This document shows, one piece after another, positions 36,353 to 46,000 of a stretch of 64,000 bases of DNA; position 1 is the stretch's first letter, and each line of letters begins with the position of its first letter. A program made the translations under genes and the position numbers. The notes beneath the pieces were generated by a model. It worked only from the letters and a program-made list of their open reading frames with translations. It was not told the DNA's origin and did not search any database. The DNA lies in assembly GCF_030812675.1 (NCBI RefSeq), contig NZ_JAUSTE010000001.1, positions 434,001 to 498,000 on the forward strand. Reading direction: 5' to 3'. Source of the stretch: Sinomonas atrocyanea. GTDB lineage: Bacteria > Actinomycetota > Actinomycetes > Actinomycetales > Micrococcaceae.

Positions 36353-36400
36353 GAGGCACACTCTATACGAGTACGGGACATGCACGGATAGAGTCACGCC
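36353..36400. promoter_or_regulatory. Divergent leaderless promoter pair (galU / cyclo-ligase)
   Basis: In this 48-bp gap TAGAGT occurs on each strand: at 36360-36365 (minus, 7 nt before the galU GTG) and at 36389-36394 (plus, 6 nt before the cyclo-ligase ATG). Neither gene has a Shine-Dalgarno. No good -35 is seen for either. The two promoters are close enough to compete. Confidence 0.55.
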
Positions 36401-37045
36401 ATGGAGACCGCCGAGCTCAAGTCCTCCCTGCGCGCCCGGATCTGGTCGGCGCGCCGCGCCCTCGCGCCCGCCGATGTGGCCGCCGCCGCGCCCCTCATCG
36501 CCGGGCACGGCCTGGCGTGGGCGCGCCGGACTCTGCCTGCCGGGTCCGTGGTGACCGCCTATCTGGGTGTGGGCGTTGAGCCCCCCACGGCGGACCTCCT
36601 CGGGAGCCTGCACGCGGACGGGTTCCGGGTCATGCTCCCGATCTGCCTGCCCGCGCGGCAGCTCGGCTGGGTCGAGTGGCACCCGGGGATCGAGTTCGCG
36701 CGGAGCCGCTATGCCCCGGTGCAGGAGCCGGTGGGCACGGTGGCGGCCGCCGATGAGGTCCTCGCCGGCGGTCCCGGGCGTCCCCCGGTCTCGGGGATCC
36801 TCCTCCCGGCCACGGCCCTGGACGCGGACGGCCGCCGCCTCGGCCAGGGCGGCGGGTACTACGACCGCTTCCTCGCCCTCGCGGCGGCGCTCGGGACGCG
36901 CCTTCCCACCGCGGCCGTGGTGTACGACGGCGAGGTGCTCGCCTCGGGTGCCGTCCCGGCGGATGCGCTGGACCGCCGCGTGGACGCCGCCGTCACCCCA
37001 GGCGGGATCATCGGCCTGGGCGGCGCCGGGGCGCGAACGGAATAG
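36401..37045 (+). CDS. 5-formyltetrahydrofolate cyclo-ligase
   Basis: A 214-residue ATP-dependent enzyme converting 5-formyl-THF to 5,10-methenyl-THF in folate salvage. The C-terminal signature GQGGGYYDRFLA (residues 148-159) is the ATP/folate loop; basic residues near the start (SLRARIWSARRALA) bind the polyphosphate. Length and order fit the family. TAGAGT lies 6 nt before the ATG. It is followed 126 bp later by the fmdB-like gene. Confidence 0.93.
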   Translation: METAELKSSLRARIWSARRALAPADVAAAAPLIAGHGLAWARRTLPAGSVVTAYLGVGVEPPTADLLGSLHADGFRVMLPICLPARQLGWVEWHPGIEFARSRYAPVQEPVGTVAAADEVLAGGPGRPPVSGILLPATALDADGRRLGQGGGYYDRFLALAAALGTRLPTAAVVYDGEVLASGAVPADALDRRVDAAVTPGGIIGLGGAGARTE

Positions 37046-37171
37046 CCGCGCGCGCGGGCCTGTTAGCATTAGCACTCGAGGCCCGTGACTGCCAACCGGA
37101 CCGACGCTCCCGGAGCGGGGACGCCGCGCCGGGCGGTGCGGCGGCCTCTGCCCTGTTCAGAAGGAGTTCCT

Positions 37172-37438
37172 GTGCCTACCTACGCCTACGCCTGCAAAGA
37201 CTGCGACCACGCCTTCGAGACGGTCCAGTCGTTCAGCGACGCCTCGCTCACGGTCTGCCCCGAGTGCGGCGGCACGCTGCGCAAGAAGTTCAACACGGTA
37301 GGCGTCGTCTTCAAGGGCTCTGGCTTCTACCGCACGGATTCGCGTGGGGGCAGCTCCAGCAGCACCCCGGCCGCCTCTCCGGCCAAGGAGTCCGGGTCGA
37401 AGGACACCAAGCCGGCCGCTGCAGCCGCCGCCAACTGA
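37172..37438 (+). CDS. FmdB-family zinc ribbon protein
   Basis: An 88-residue protein starting at a GTG with AAGGAG 5 nt upstream. The N-terminal half is the FmdB zinc ribbon: YACKDCDHAFE and CPECGG supply two CxxC pairs (residues about 7-10 and 30-33), followed by GVVFKGSGFYRTDSR. The rest is a Ser/Ala/Lys-rich tail. The family is thought to be regulatory but has no established function. It lies between the cyclo-ligase and a SAF-domain protein, a common arrangement in related genomes. Confidence 0.9.
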   Translation: MPTYAYACKDCDHAFETVQSFSDASLTVCPECGGTLRKKFNTVGVVFKGSGFYRTDSRGGSSSSTPAASPAKESGSKDTKPAAAAAAN

Positions 37439-37533
37439 CCTTCTTCCCCTCCACAGGCGGCGCAGCTCGCGTGCCGTGCACATAGGCGACCTCGCCTGAC
37501 GCAGGGCCGGCGCCGCCGCCCTAGCGTGGCGGC

Positions 37534-38244
37534 ATGACCCGCAGCCCCGCGCCGAAGCGCACGCCCGCCTCAGCCCGTCCCTGGGCGTCCGTTCCGCGCA
37601 GCCCGCTGCGCCGCTTCCTCGACCGGCGCCGCCGCACCCTCGCGGCGGCGCTGCTGTGCGTCGCAGCCGGCGCCGCCGTGCACGAGCTGACGCCGCCCAC
37701 TGCCGCCATGGCGCCCGTGGCCGTTGCCGCGCGGGACCTCGCCGGCGGGGCGACCCTCTCCGGAGGCGAGCTGCGCGTGGCCCGGCTTCCGGCCGACGCG
37801 GTGCCGCAGGGCGCCTCCTCGGATCCCTCCCGGCTCGTGGGGCAGCGGCTCGCGGGCCCGGTGCGCAGCGGGGAGGCCATCACGGACGCAGGCCTCGTCG
37901 GGCCGGGGCTCCTCGCGGGGACCGCCGCGGATACCGCAGCAGTCCCGGTCCGGGTCGCGGACCCGCCCTCGCTCCAGCTCCTGCGGCCGGGCCAGCTCGT
38001 CGACGTGATGCTGAGCACCGACGCCGGCGGCGGGCCGGGCGCCGGGACGGTCCTCGCGGCCCGGGTGCCCGTCCTGTGGGCCGGAGCCCCGGGCGGCGCT
38101 GGTGCAGCTGGGGCGTGGCTAGGATCCCAGGACGCCGAGGGCCTCCTCGTGGTCGCCGCTCGGCCGGATCAGGCGGCCAAGGTTGCCGGCGCGTCCGCGC
38201 GCGGGAAGGTGTTCTTCACGCTCGTCGACGCCGGGCCCCGCTGA
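37534..38244 (+). CDS. SAF-domain membrane-anchored protein (CpaB/RcpC-like)
   Basis: A 236-residue protein with a basic N-terminus, one membrane anchor (RRTLAAALLCVAAGAAVH, residues 38-55) and a SAF domain beginning VAVAARDLAGGATLSGGELR (residues 66-85; SAF hallmark of turning a residue pair after a small loop). This pattern is that of CpaB/RcpC, which helps assemble Flp pili, but no pilus genes are nearby, so the role is unclear. TAGCGT stands 6 nt before the ATG. It is convergent with the helicase gene. Confidence 0.8.
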   Translation: MTRSPAPKRTPASARPWASVPRSPLRRFLDRRRRTLAAALLCVAAGAAVHELTPPTAAMAPVAVAARDLAGGATLSGGELRVARLPADAVPQGASSDPSRLVGQRLAGPVRSGEAITDAGLVGPGLLAGTAADTAAVPVRVADPPSLQLLRPGQLVDVMLSTDAGGGPGAGTVLAARVPVLWAGAPGGAGAAGAWLGSQDAEGLLVVAARPDQAAKVAGASARGKVFFTLVDAGPR

Positions 38245-38267
38245 TGCGCGCCGCCCCGACCGCCCGC

Positions 38268-41200
38268 TCAGCCCCAGTGCGGCGGCCGCTGCTCCTTGAG
38301 CCACCGCTCGCGCGCCCGCTCGGCGCTGCGGCGCGTCACCGGCTCGTAGGGCCGCTGGGGCGCCGGCTGTTCCGGCTCGTCCGCCTCCGCTGGGCCGGTC
38401 CCGGGCACGGTCACTCGACGGGCCCCGCGCGGACGGCGGAGCTCTCCGGCGTCGGCGGGATCGCCCGTTTCGGTGGGGTCGCCGGGCTCCGCGGCATCGG
38501 TGGCCTCTGCGCCACCGGCAGTCTCCCCGGCGGCCGGGGCCACGTCCGGGGAGTCCTCCTCGCCGGGAGCGCCGCCATCCTGGCGCCCCGCCTCATGGGC
38601 GGCGCGGCTGGGCACCGGGGCGCCGTGGGGTCCCTCGTGCGAGTCGGCGGTGCCACCCTCAGGGAACCACCCGCCGACGGTCTCGGGCGGCGCGGCCTCC
38701 CCAAGCGGGGGCTCAGGGTTGGACGTGTACGGGACGGCTGCGGACGGGATCGCGGTCCCGTCGCCGCCCGCGGTCTCCTGGCGGTCTCCGCGGTCGGAGC
38801 CGTGGGCCCCGTCAGGCTCCGTCATAGCGGCACTCCCCTCGTTCTCCCTGTGGCTGCGGCTCCCGCCGGCGGAACTCCAGGCGGTCCCGGGGCCGGAGGC
38901 AGCGGTGCCGTGGCGTCCCTCGCGTCCGCCGGCCCAGGCATCTTCGAGGAACCCGGCAGTGCCGTTCTCGTCCGCGTCGGTCGCGAGGCCGAGTTCACCG
39001 GCGATCATCTCGGCGCAGCCACTCGGGTCGGTGAAGACCTCGATGGTCCAGAGCGTGAAGTGCTTCCAGCCGAGGCGCCCCAGCAGCTCGGGCCGCTGGC
39101 GCGTCCGCTCGCGCACGCTCATCGAGCGGTAGCGGTCGGTGCCGTCGGACTCGACGGCCACGGGGATGCTCGTCTCGTGGTCCTCGCGGCCGATCGTCAG
39201 CACGGGGTCGATCGCGGCGGCCATGTCCACCGCACCGTCGTAGTGGTGCCAGACGCGGGCCCCGCGCGAGCTCAGGCGGTCCCCCAGGTCCGTGACGAGG
39301 GGGTCGGCCCCCAGCGCCTCGGCACTGGCCGCGGCACGGGTGGCCGGGGTCCCGAGCTGGGTGTTGCCGCCGAGCTCGCGGTCGAGGAGCTCGTAGAAGT
39401 CCGAGGCGCCCTCGCTCAGGCGCGTCACGTCGAGCTCGGACGGCTGGAAGCAGCTGAGCACATGCAGGCTGTGCCGCGCCCGGCTCATGGCCAGGGCGAA
39501 GCGCCGCCGGCCGCCGGGCTCGCTCAGCGGCCCGAAGTGGTGCATGGCGCGCCCGTGGGGCGTCCTGCCGAAGCCCAGGGAGAAGATGACGTGGTCCCGG
39601 ACCAGGCCCCCGGCCCGGTCGATGTGGACCACACGGAACGGTTCGGTCCCGCCGCTGAAGAAGGCCACGAGGTCGGGATGGTTCGCCATCTGGAGCCTGA
39701 TCGCCTCGCCGACGCGGGCGGCATGGTGGGCGCTGGCGGTCACGACGGCCAAGGACACGCCGGGCCGGTGCCTGGCGTGGTCGAAGACGAGGTCGACCAC
39801 CCTGTTGACCTCGGCGGCGACGGACTCGACGCCGCCGTCCTCCCCGCTCGGGAGTCCCGTGCCGTCCGGCAGGTACTCGAGCAGGAACGGCCGGTCCAGT
39901 CCGGTCACGCTCGGTCCGTCGGGCAGGCGCCGGAGACGGCCGGAGTAGAAGCGGCGGCTCAGCTGGAGGTCCAGGTCCTCGTCCACGGACCTGTAGGCAG
40001 TGCGCAGGCGCACGGATGGCAGGACGCGGGACAGCGCCGTCAGCGCGCTGTCCACCGAGAGGGCGAGCGGCTGCCCGGCCTGCTGCTCGACCGACACCGA
40101 GAAGGGCCGGGGGTTGGCGACCTGCGGATCGCCGAACGCGATGATCTGCCGCCCGCGGCCGATGCCGGGCAGGGCGGCCCGCAGCGGCATCGAGTCGGCG
40201 TCGAGCAGGAGGACGGCGTCAAACCGGCGGTCCCGCGGCAGGGCCGCAGCGAGGGCGTAGGGGCTGCACATCCACACCGGGACGAGCGGCCGGATGAGCC
40301 GGGGCGACTGGCGCTCGAGCGCGGCCAGGCTGATCCGGCCGTCCTTGAGGATCGCTCGCAGCGACTCCGCCTCCCGGGGGTGCCGCTCGATCGATTCGGC
40401 CCACTCGCGGGCCAGGCGCCAGCGCAGCCGCGCGGCACCGCTGGCGATGTGCGCCCGGTCGGCCCGGACGAACTCCGACTCGGCCCGGCGCAGCTGCTCG
40501 CCGTCGGACATCGCGAGGTAGTCGTCGCCGCTGATCATGGCCTCGAGCACGGACTGCCACCACGCGAGCTCGAGCTCGGCGGCGACGACGACGGGCGCGA
40601 CCTCGCGCTCAGTGAGGTCGGCCAGGAGGTCCGTGAGCCCGTGCTCGCGGAGCTCGTCCTCGAGCAGTGTCCGCTCCGGGAGGGAGCGCAGGATCGGAGA
40701 GTCTTCGGCCAGCTCGTCCAGCCGGGCGCGCAGCTGGGCGATGTCCGTGTCGAGCAGGCGTCCGCCCAGTCTGGTGGGCGCCACGATGGCTCCGAGCCGC
40801 CGCAGCCCGCGTTCGGCATCCACGTAGGCCTCACGGAGCTCCGCGAGCCCGGAGGGGACCGAGGGGTGCCGCTGCGACGCGGCGCAGGCGGACCAGGCCT
40901 CGCGCTGGGACTGGACCAGCACCAGAGAGCTGTGCAGGTCCGCCAGGTGCACCCCGGGGCGCACGTATTCCTTGGCGACCCGGCGCAGGCGGGAACGCTG
41001 CAGTGCGGTGATCTCGATCCCGCGCTCACGCCGCCACGCGGCGGGCGCGGTGGCGGCGATGAGGTCCATGACGGGGCGGTCGAAGATGTCCGGGGTGAAC
41101 TTGTCCAGGCTCTCGCGGACGGCGACAAGGAGCTCGAGCTGGCGGCCCCATCCGCCCACGGTCCGCTCGAGGCGGATCTCCGCGTGCGCGGCCACGGCGT

Positions 41201-42749
41201 TCATGCGCTCCTCGAGCGCGGGGACCTCGGTGGCCAGTCTGGCCGCCAGTTCGCGGGCCTCTTCGGTCTCGCGCCGGGTGACGAGCCGGGCCCCATGCCA
41301 GGGGCTCTCGGCCGCCGCGCGGCTGAAGCTGCCCAGCTCGGCCGCCCGGCGGAGCCGTTCGCTGAGGCCCGCCCGGTCTCTGATGCTGTCCAGCACACTG
41401 CGCTTGAGCCGCACCGTGGTGGCGGGCGCCGGGTGGAGCGAGGTGAGCGCGGCAAGGGACTGCATCGCCTCGTACGGGGAGCAGCCCCAGCGCTCGCGCA
41501 CGTTGTGGAGGGAGGCCACGTGGTCCATGAGCTGGTGGCGGCGCTCCCGCAGGACCCGGTAGACGCCTTGGAGGCGGGGCTCCTGCGACTTCTCATTGCG
41601 GACGATCGATCGCACCACCTGCTGGCGCAGCTGGCCCGGGGTGACGGTGGCGCCCAGCTGCAGGGCGAGGGAGCCGAGTCCGAGTTCCTCGCAGCGGCGG
41701 TGCAGCTCGGCGAGGCTGGCGCGACGCTCGGCGATGACCAGGACGGAGCGGCCAGCGTCGACGAGCGTCGCGAGCGCGTTGACGGCGGTCTGGGTCTGGC
41801 CGGTGCCCGGCGGGGCCTCGACCACGAGCGAGTCGCCGGCGCGCACGGCGTCGACGACGAGTTGCTGGTCCGCGTCGGCATCGAGGACGAGGAACTCCTC
41901 CTCGGGATCGCGCTCGTCGAGGGGCTTGAACCGCGAGTCGTCGAGCGGCTCGGGCGCCGGGTGCACGGACCCGGACGTGGAGGCCAGGGCCGCGAGGACG
42001 GGGTGCGCGGCGGTGATCGACGGATCCTCGAGGGATTCCTCCAGGTCCGCGAACGTCGAGACGAGGAGCCGGGACTCCACCTGCGCGCCCGCGATGGGCG
42101 CGATGAGGGTGCGGACGCGGTCGAGGACCGGCTGGGGGTCGAGGCGGGCCGTGCTGTACGCGAGCTTCTCGATGGCGGCGGCGTCGACGTCGATGCGGTG
42201 GATCGAGCGCAGGTGCCGCACGAGGGCCGGGTTGATCCGGGCCTGCTCCGTGAGCTTGAGCTCGAAGTCGTCCTGCTCGGGCCGGACGGTGAGGGCCACC
42301 GCCGCGAGCAGTACCGGTGCGCTGACCCGCCGCGGCTTGCCGCCGACGGCCGAGGTCCAGGTGGCGAGCCCGGCGGCGAGGTGGCCGGCGTCGACGCCGC
42401 GCTCGTTCGCGAGCTCGTGGGACTTCGCGCGCAGGTTGCGGGCCGCCCGCGCGGCCCGGGTGTAGTCGTGCCGCTCCCGCAGGAGCGTCGAGAGGCGCGT
42501 CCGGCGGCCGGCGAGGAGCTGCGCGAGCCCGGAGGCATGGGCGCGGGTGAGGTCGATGCTGCCGTCGGTCCCCGGGTAGTACCCGAGCATCGTGTCCGGT
42601 CCGGTGACGCCGGGCAGCGCGGAGAGCCACGCCTCAAGACGCGCTTCCTCCTCGGGGGACGTCGTCTCGGGCACGTCTTCGCTCTCTTCGCGCTCGTCGG
42701 CAGCAGCTGCAAGTGCGCTGGCTCGTTTGCCTGTGGACCATCTCGGCAT
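38268..42749 (-). CDS. Superfamily 1 helicase-nuclease fusion with degenerate ATPase motifs
   Basis: A 1493-residue protein. Residues 1-290 are helical. The first RecA-like domain has the Upf1-type motif I APPGTGQTQT with Gln318 in place of the Walker A lysine. Motif II is LLLDADS (Asp850, Ala851) where DEA(S/Q) is normal, and motif III is GDPQVANP. The second RecA domain is better kept: LRTAYRS (motif IV) and FALAMSRARHSLHV (motif VI). Residues about 1140-1250 resemble the MTES_1575-type PD-(D/E)XK endonuclease domain (VAVESDGT, then RPELLGRLGW). Residues 1255-1493 are an acidic, Pro/Gly-rich disordered tail. Start ATG at 42749 with TAACCT 7 nt upstream. Predicted to bind DNA but with doubtful ATPase activity. 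Confidence 0.85.
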   Translation of the reverse strand: MPRWSTGKRASALAAAADEREESEDVPETTSPEEEARLEAWLSALPGVTGPDTMLGYYPGTDGSIDLTRAHASGLAQLLAGRRTRLSTLLRERHDYTRAARAARNLRAKSHELANERGVDAGHLAAGLATWTSAVGGKPRRVSAPVLLAAVALTVRPEQDDFELKLTEQARINPALVRHLRSIHRIDVDAAAIEKLAYSTARLDPQPVLDRVRTLIAPIAGAQVESRLLVSTFADLEESLEDPSITAAHPVLAALASTSGSVHPAPEPLDDSRFKPLDERDPEEEFLVLDADADQQLVVDAVRAGDSLVVEAPPGTGQTQTAVNALATLVDAGRSVLVIAERRASLAELHRRCEELGLGSLALQLGATVTPGQLRQQVVRSIVRNEKSQEPRLQGVYRVLRERRHQLMDHVASLHNVRERWGCSPYEAMQSLAALTSLHPAPATTVRLKRSVLDSIRDRAGLSERLRRAAELGSFSRAAAESPWHGARLVTRRETEEARELAARLATEVPALEERMNAVAAHAEIRLERTVGGWGRQLELLVAVRESLDKFTPDIFDRPVMDLIAATAPAAWRRERGIEITALQRSRLRRVAKEYVRPGVHLADLHSSLVLVQSQREAWSACAASQRHPSVPSGLAELREAYVDAERGLRRLGAIVAPTRLGGRLLDTDIAQLRARLDELAEDSPILRSLPERTLLEDELREHGLTDLLADLTEREVAPVVVAAELELAWWQSVLEAMISGDDYLAMSDGEQLRRAESEFVRADRAHIASGAARLRWRLAREWAESIERHPREAESLRAILKDGRISLAALERQSPRLIRPLVPVWMCSPYALAAALPRDRRFDAVLLLDADSMPLRAALPGIGRGRQIIAFGDPQVANPRPFSVSVEQQAGQPLALSVDSALTALSRVLPSVRLRTAYRSVDEDLDLQLSRRFYSGRLRRLPDGPSVTGLDRPFLLEYLPDGTGLPSGEDGGVESVAAEVNRVVDLVFDHARHRPGVSLAVVTASAHHAARVGEAIRLQMANHPDLVAFFSGGTEPFRVVHIDRAGGLVRDHVIFSLGFGRTPHGRAMHHFGPLSEPGGRRRFALAMSRARHSLHVLSCFQPSELDVTRLSEGASDFYELLDRELGGNTQLGTPATRAAASAEALGADPLVTDLGDRLSSRGARVWHHYDGAVDMAAAIDPVLTIGREDHETSIPVAVESDGTDRYRSMSVRERTRQRPELLGRLGWKHFTLWTIEVFTDPSGCAEMIAGELGLATDADENGTAGFLEDAWAGGREGRHGTAASGPGTAWSSAGGSRSHRENEGSAAMTEPDGAHGSDRGDRQETAGGDGTAIPSAAVPYTSNPEPPLGEAAPPETVGGWFPEGGTADSHEGPHGAPVPSRAAHEAGRQDGGAPGEEDSPDVAPAAGETAGGAEATDAAEPGDPTETGDPADAGELRRPRGARRVTVPGTGPAEADEPEQPAPQRPYEPVTRRSAERARERWLKEQRPPHWG

Positions 42750-42813
42750 AGCTTCGAGGTTAGCCTGTCAACCCGTCCACCTATGGGTGCAACGCTGTCG
42801 GAGCCCAAATCGG

Positions 42814-42878
42814 CGCCGGCCGGCACCCTCAGGGGTGCCGGCCGGCGACGTGCTGGAGTAGGCGGCGACGCCTACTCC
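42814..42878 (-). terminator. Terminator hairpins after guaA
   Basis: A perfect 15-bp stem (42814-42828 with 42833-42847) begins CGCCGGCCGGCACCC and has a 4-nt loop. Just before it in the transcript, GGAGTAGGC/GCCTACTCC (42855-42863 and 42870-42878) forms a second 9-bp stem that includes the guaA stop codon. No T-run follows. Confidence 0.78.
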
Positions 42879-44482
42879 CACTCGATGGTGCCCGGCGGCT
42901 TGCTGGTGACGTCGAGGACGACGCGGTTGACGCCGTCGACCTCGTTGGTGATGCGGTTGGAGATCTTGGCGAGCAGCTCGAACGGCAGGCGCGACCAGTC
43001 GGCCGTCATGGCGTCCTCGCTCGAGACCGGCCGCAGCACGATCGGATGCCCGTACGTGCGGCCGTCGCCCTGGACGCCCACGCTGCGGACGTCGGCGAGG
43101 AGCACCACAGGCATCTGCCACACCTCGTCGTCGAGGCCGGCGGCGGTCAGCTCCGCGCGGCCGATCGCGTCGGCCTTGCGCAGGAGCTCGAGGCGTTCCG
43201 CGGTGACCTCTCCGACGATGCGGATGCCGAGGCCGGGTCCGGGGAACGGCTGGCGGCCGACGATCTCCTCGGGGAGCCCGAGCTGGCGCCCGACCGCGCG
43301 GACCTCGTCCTTGAACAGGGTCCGCAGCGGCTCGACGAGCTCGAAGCGGAGGTCCTCGGGGAGGCCGCCCACGTTGTGGTGGCTCTTGATGTTCGCCGCG
43401 CCCTCGCCGCCGCCGGACTCGACGACGTCCGGGTAGAGGGTGCCCTGGACCAAGAACTTGATCTGCTCGCCGGCGGCCTGCGCCTCGTTGACGATGGCGC
43501 GCTCTGCCTCCTCGAACGCCCGGATGAACTCGCGGCCGATGATCTTGCGCTTCTGCTCGGGGTCGGTGACGCCGGCGAGCGCGCTGAGGAACCGCTCCTG
43601 CTCGTTGGCGACGTAGAGCTTGACGCCGGTCGCCGCGACGAAGTCGCGCTCGACCTGCTCGGCCTCGCCCTCGCGGAGCAGGCCGTGGTCCACGAACACG
43701 CACGTGAGCTGGTCCCCGACCGCGCGCTGGACGAGGGCGGCGGCGACGGCGGAGTCGACCCCTCCGGAGAGGCCGCAGATCACGCGGGCGTCGCCCACCT
43801 GGGCGCGGATCCGCTCGACCTGCTCCTCGACGATGTTGCCGGTGGTCCAGTTCGGCTCGAGTCCGGCGACCTCGAACAGGAAGTTCTCGAGGACCTTCTG
43901 GCCGAAGTCGGAGTGCTTGACCTCCGGGTGCCACTGGACGCCGCCGAGGGCCTTCTCAGGGTTGACGAACGCCGCGACGGGGGCGCCGGCCGTGGTCGCG
44001 AGCACCTCGAAGCCCTCCGGTGCGCTCTGGACGGAGTCGCCGTGGCTCATCCACGTGTTCTGCGTGGCGGGCACCCCGCTGAGGAGGGAGTGCGGCTCGC
44101 CGACCGAGGTGGTCACCGTGGCGCCGTACTCGCGCAGGCCGGTGCGGGCCACGACCCCGCCGAGGGCGTTGGCCATGGCCTGGAACCCGTAGCAGATGCC
44201 GAACGCCGGGACCCCGGCCTCGAACAGGTCTGCTCCGACGCTCGGCGCCCCCTCGGCGTACACGCTCGAGGGACCGCCGGAGAGGATGATGGCGGCAGGA
44301 TTCTTGGCCAGGATCTGCTCGGTGGTGAAGGTGTGCGGGACGATCTCGGAGTACACGTTCGCCTCGCGGACGCGGCGCGCGATCAGCTGCGCGTACTGTG
44401 CCCCGTAGTCCACCACCAGCACCGGCCTGTGGGCGGTCTGGGCGCCGTGCTCCTCCGCCGAGGTCTGGGAAGCTGTAGTCAC
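42872..44482 (-). CDS. guaA: GMP synthase (glutamine-hydrolysing)
   Basis: A 536-residue enzyme that aminates XMP to GMP. The class I glutaminase domain has its nucleophile Cys97 in [10 protein letters not shown] and its His/Glu pair in GVQWHPEV (about residue 185). The ATP pyrophosphatase domain starts with the P-loop [15 protein letters not shown] (about residue 238), and the dimerisation domain closes with [23 protein letters not shown] start at 44482 with TACCCT 6 nt upstream, a leaderless pattern. It makes the final step downstream of guaB at 52009-53523. Confidence 0.97.
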   Translation of the reverse strand: MTTASQTSAEEHGAQTAHRPVLVVDYGAQYAQLIARRVREANVYSEIVPHTFTTEQILAKNPAAIILSGGPSSVYAEGAPSVGADLFEAGVPAFGICYGFQAMANALGGVVARTGLREYGATVTTSVGEPHSLLSGVPATQNTWMSHGDSVQSAPEGFEVLATTAGAPVAAFVNPEKALGGVQWHPEVKHSDFGQKVLENFLFEVAGLEPNWTTGNIVEEQVERIRAQVGDARVICGLSGGVDSAVAAALVQRAVGDQLTCVFVDHGLLREGEAEQVERDFVAATGVKLYVANEQERFLSALAGVTDPEQKRKIIGREFIRAFEEAERAIVNEAQAAGEQIKFLVQGTLYPDVVESGGGEGAANIKSHHNVGGLPEDLRFELVEPLRTLFKDEVRAVGRQLGLPEEIVGRQPFPGPGLGIRIVGEVTAERLELLRKADAIGRAELTAAGLDDEVWQMPVVLLADVRSVGVQGDGRTYGHPIVLRPVSSEDAMTADWSRLPFELLAKISNRITNEVDGVNRVVLDVTSKPPGTIEWE

Positions 44483-44580
44483 CCATCAAGGGTACCGGAC
44501 CACAGGCTCCGGTCCCGGGGCCCTGTGGCCCCCGCCTCACTCCTGCAGCAACGCCACCGGACGCTGCCGGCCGCGCCGGG

Positions 44581-45066
44581 TCAGTAGCGCTGGCCGGCGT
44601 CGGGGTGCGATTCGAGGTCGCGCTCGGCCTCGGCATGCATGCGGCGCTCGACGATGAAGCTCAGGAACGGCACCACGCCGCCGAGGGCCATGAGGATGAA
44701 CCGCGGGAAGGGCCACCGCATGAGCGACCACAGGCGGAAGTTCGAGATGAGGTAGATCACGTACATCCAGCCGTGCACGATCAGGATGGTGATGGAGAGG
44801 TTCACCCCGCCCACGACCCCGGCGGGCTCGGCATCGGCGAAGCCGAAACCGAACGGCTTCCCCGTGAACGCGTCGGAGCCGCCGGCGTAGAGGAACTGGC
44901 CGAAGGCGTAGCGGGCGATCATCTCGGCGCACAGCAGCAGGAGCATCGTGCCGGTGATGTACGCCGCGACCCGGTAGAACTTCAGGGCAGAGCGGATCTG
45001 CGCGACGGTGCCTCCGAACCTCCGCTGCCCGGCAGCGCGGCCCAGAGCGGGCTTGGGGTCAATCAC
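44581..45066 (-). CDS. DUF3817 integral membrane protein
   Basis: A 161-residue protein with three to four membrane segments and the DUF3817 pattern: LKFYRVAAYITGTMLLLLC at residues 28-46, then ILIVHGWMYVIYLISNFRL and RWPFPRFILMALGGVVPFLS. Function is unknown. The GTG at 45066 has GGAGG 6 nt upstream and overlaps the SURF1 gene by 8 nt, so the two are co-translated. The pairing SURF1-DUF3817 near guaA is common in related actinobacteria. Confidence 0.88.
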   Translation of the reverse strand: MIDPKPALGRAAGQRRFGGTVAQIRSALKFYRVAAYITGTMLLLLCAEMIARYAFGQFLYAGGSDAFTGKPFGFGFADAEPAGVVGGVNLSITILIVHGWMYVIYLISNFRLWSLMRWPFPRFILMALGGVVPFLSFIVERRMHAEAERDLESHPDAGQRY

Positions 45067-45928
45067 GGTTTCCTCCGGTCTCGGAGGGCGCCTTCTCGGC
45101 GCCCGGGGTGGGCTTCTCAACAGGGGCCGCGGCGCCACCGGCGGCGGCCTCGGCGGCCGCTGCGTCGGCGAGGGCGTCCTGGGTGCGCTCGTAGTCGTCC
45201 CGCACGAGCCTCCACCACAGGAAGATGGAGAACCCGGCGAAGACGACCCACTCGACGGCATAGAAGATGTTCAGCCAGTTCACGGGCTGCTCCACCGGCT
45301 GCGCCGTGATGCTCAGCGGTTCGAGCCCGGGGGTCGCGGCCGCGCCGGCGCCCGACGGCGTGGCCTCCTTGGTCACGCCGACGAACCCCGTGTAGCTGGG
45401 CACGTCCCAGATGTTGATGAGCTGGGCCACCGAGAGGGTGGCAATCTGGCCCGCCGCGACGTCCTGGGCGGCCTGCGGAGCCTCGGACGGCTCGAGGCGC
45501 CCCGTGAGGGTCAGCGGGCCCGGGGGCGGCGGGGCCGCATCCTGCGGCGAGGCGATCCAGCCGCGGGCCACCGGGATCACGGCGCCGTGTTCCCCGCCCA
45601 CGGCGGGCGCGCCGTCGACCGTGAAGGCGGTGACCACCCACCAGCCCTTCTGTCCGTTCTGCAACCGGTCCCGCACGAGCACCTGCCGGCGCGCGTCGTA
45701 GGCGCCTCGGAGGGTGACCATCTGGTCGGCGGCAGGGGCCGGGAAGACCTCGCCCGGGCGCAGGACGCCGCTGAGCGGCTTGACGTCCTCGATGGTGCGC
45801 GGCGCGGGCGGCGCCTCGGAGACGGAGCGGGAGAACTGCCACTGGCTCAGGAGCACGAAGACCCAGGACACGACGAGCGCTCCCACGAGCGCCGCGATCC
45901 ACTGGGGCTTGAGGGCAGTTCGGAGCAC
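45059..45928 (-). CDS. SURF1 family cytochrome oxidase assembly protein
   Basis: A 289-residue protein with the SURF1 layout: an N-terminal membrane segment (IAALVGALVVSWVFVLLSQW), a large external domain with MVTLRGAYDARRQVLVRDR and GWWVVTAFTVDG, and a second membrane segment near residue 230. It assists assembly of the aa3-type cytochrome c oxidase. A 50-residue Ala/Glu/Pro-rich cytoplasmic tail is extra. GTG start at 45928 with TACCGT 6 nt before it. It heads the SURF1-DUF3817 pair. Confidence 0.9.
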   Translation of the reverse strand: MLRTALKPQWIAALVGALVVSWVFVLLSQWQFSRSVSEAPPAPRTIEDVKPLSGVLRPGEVFPAPAADQMVTLRGAYDARRQVLVRDRLQNGQKGWWVVTAFTVDGAPAVGGEHGAVIPVARGWIASPQDAAPPPPGPLTLTGRLEPSEAPQAAQDVAAGQIATLSVAQLINIWDVPSYTGFVGVTKEATPSGAGAAATPGLEPLSITAQPVEQPVNWLNIFYAVEWVVFAGFSIFLWWRLVRDDYERTQDALADAAAAEAAAGGAAAPVEKPTPGAEKAPSETGGNRD

Positions 45929-46000
45929 CCGTTAACGGTACTCCGACAAGCTGTAGAAAACGTAAACGCCCTCAGGCGCCACTGGCCGGGGCCAGAGGGC

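Noticed and set aside
35432-37075. A 547-codon extension of galU
   Set aside because: The upstream part is antisense to the cyclo-ligase and has no similarity. GalU homology starts at the GTG at 36352.
37656-43436. A very long open frame on the plus strand (about 1926 codons) opposite the helicase and part of guaA
   Set aside because: It is the GC-rich antisense shadow of the helicase and guaA coding frames. The translation is Arg/Gly/Pro/Asp/Val-biased with no known domain, and it crosses gene boundaries.
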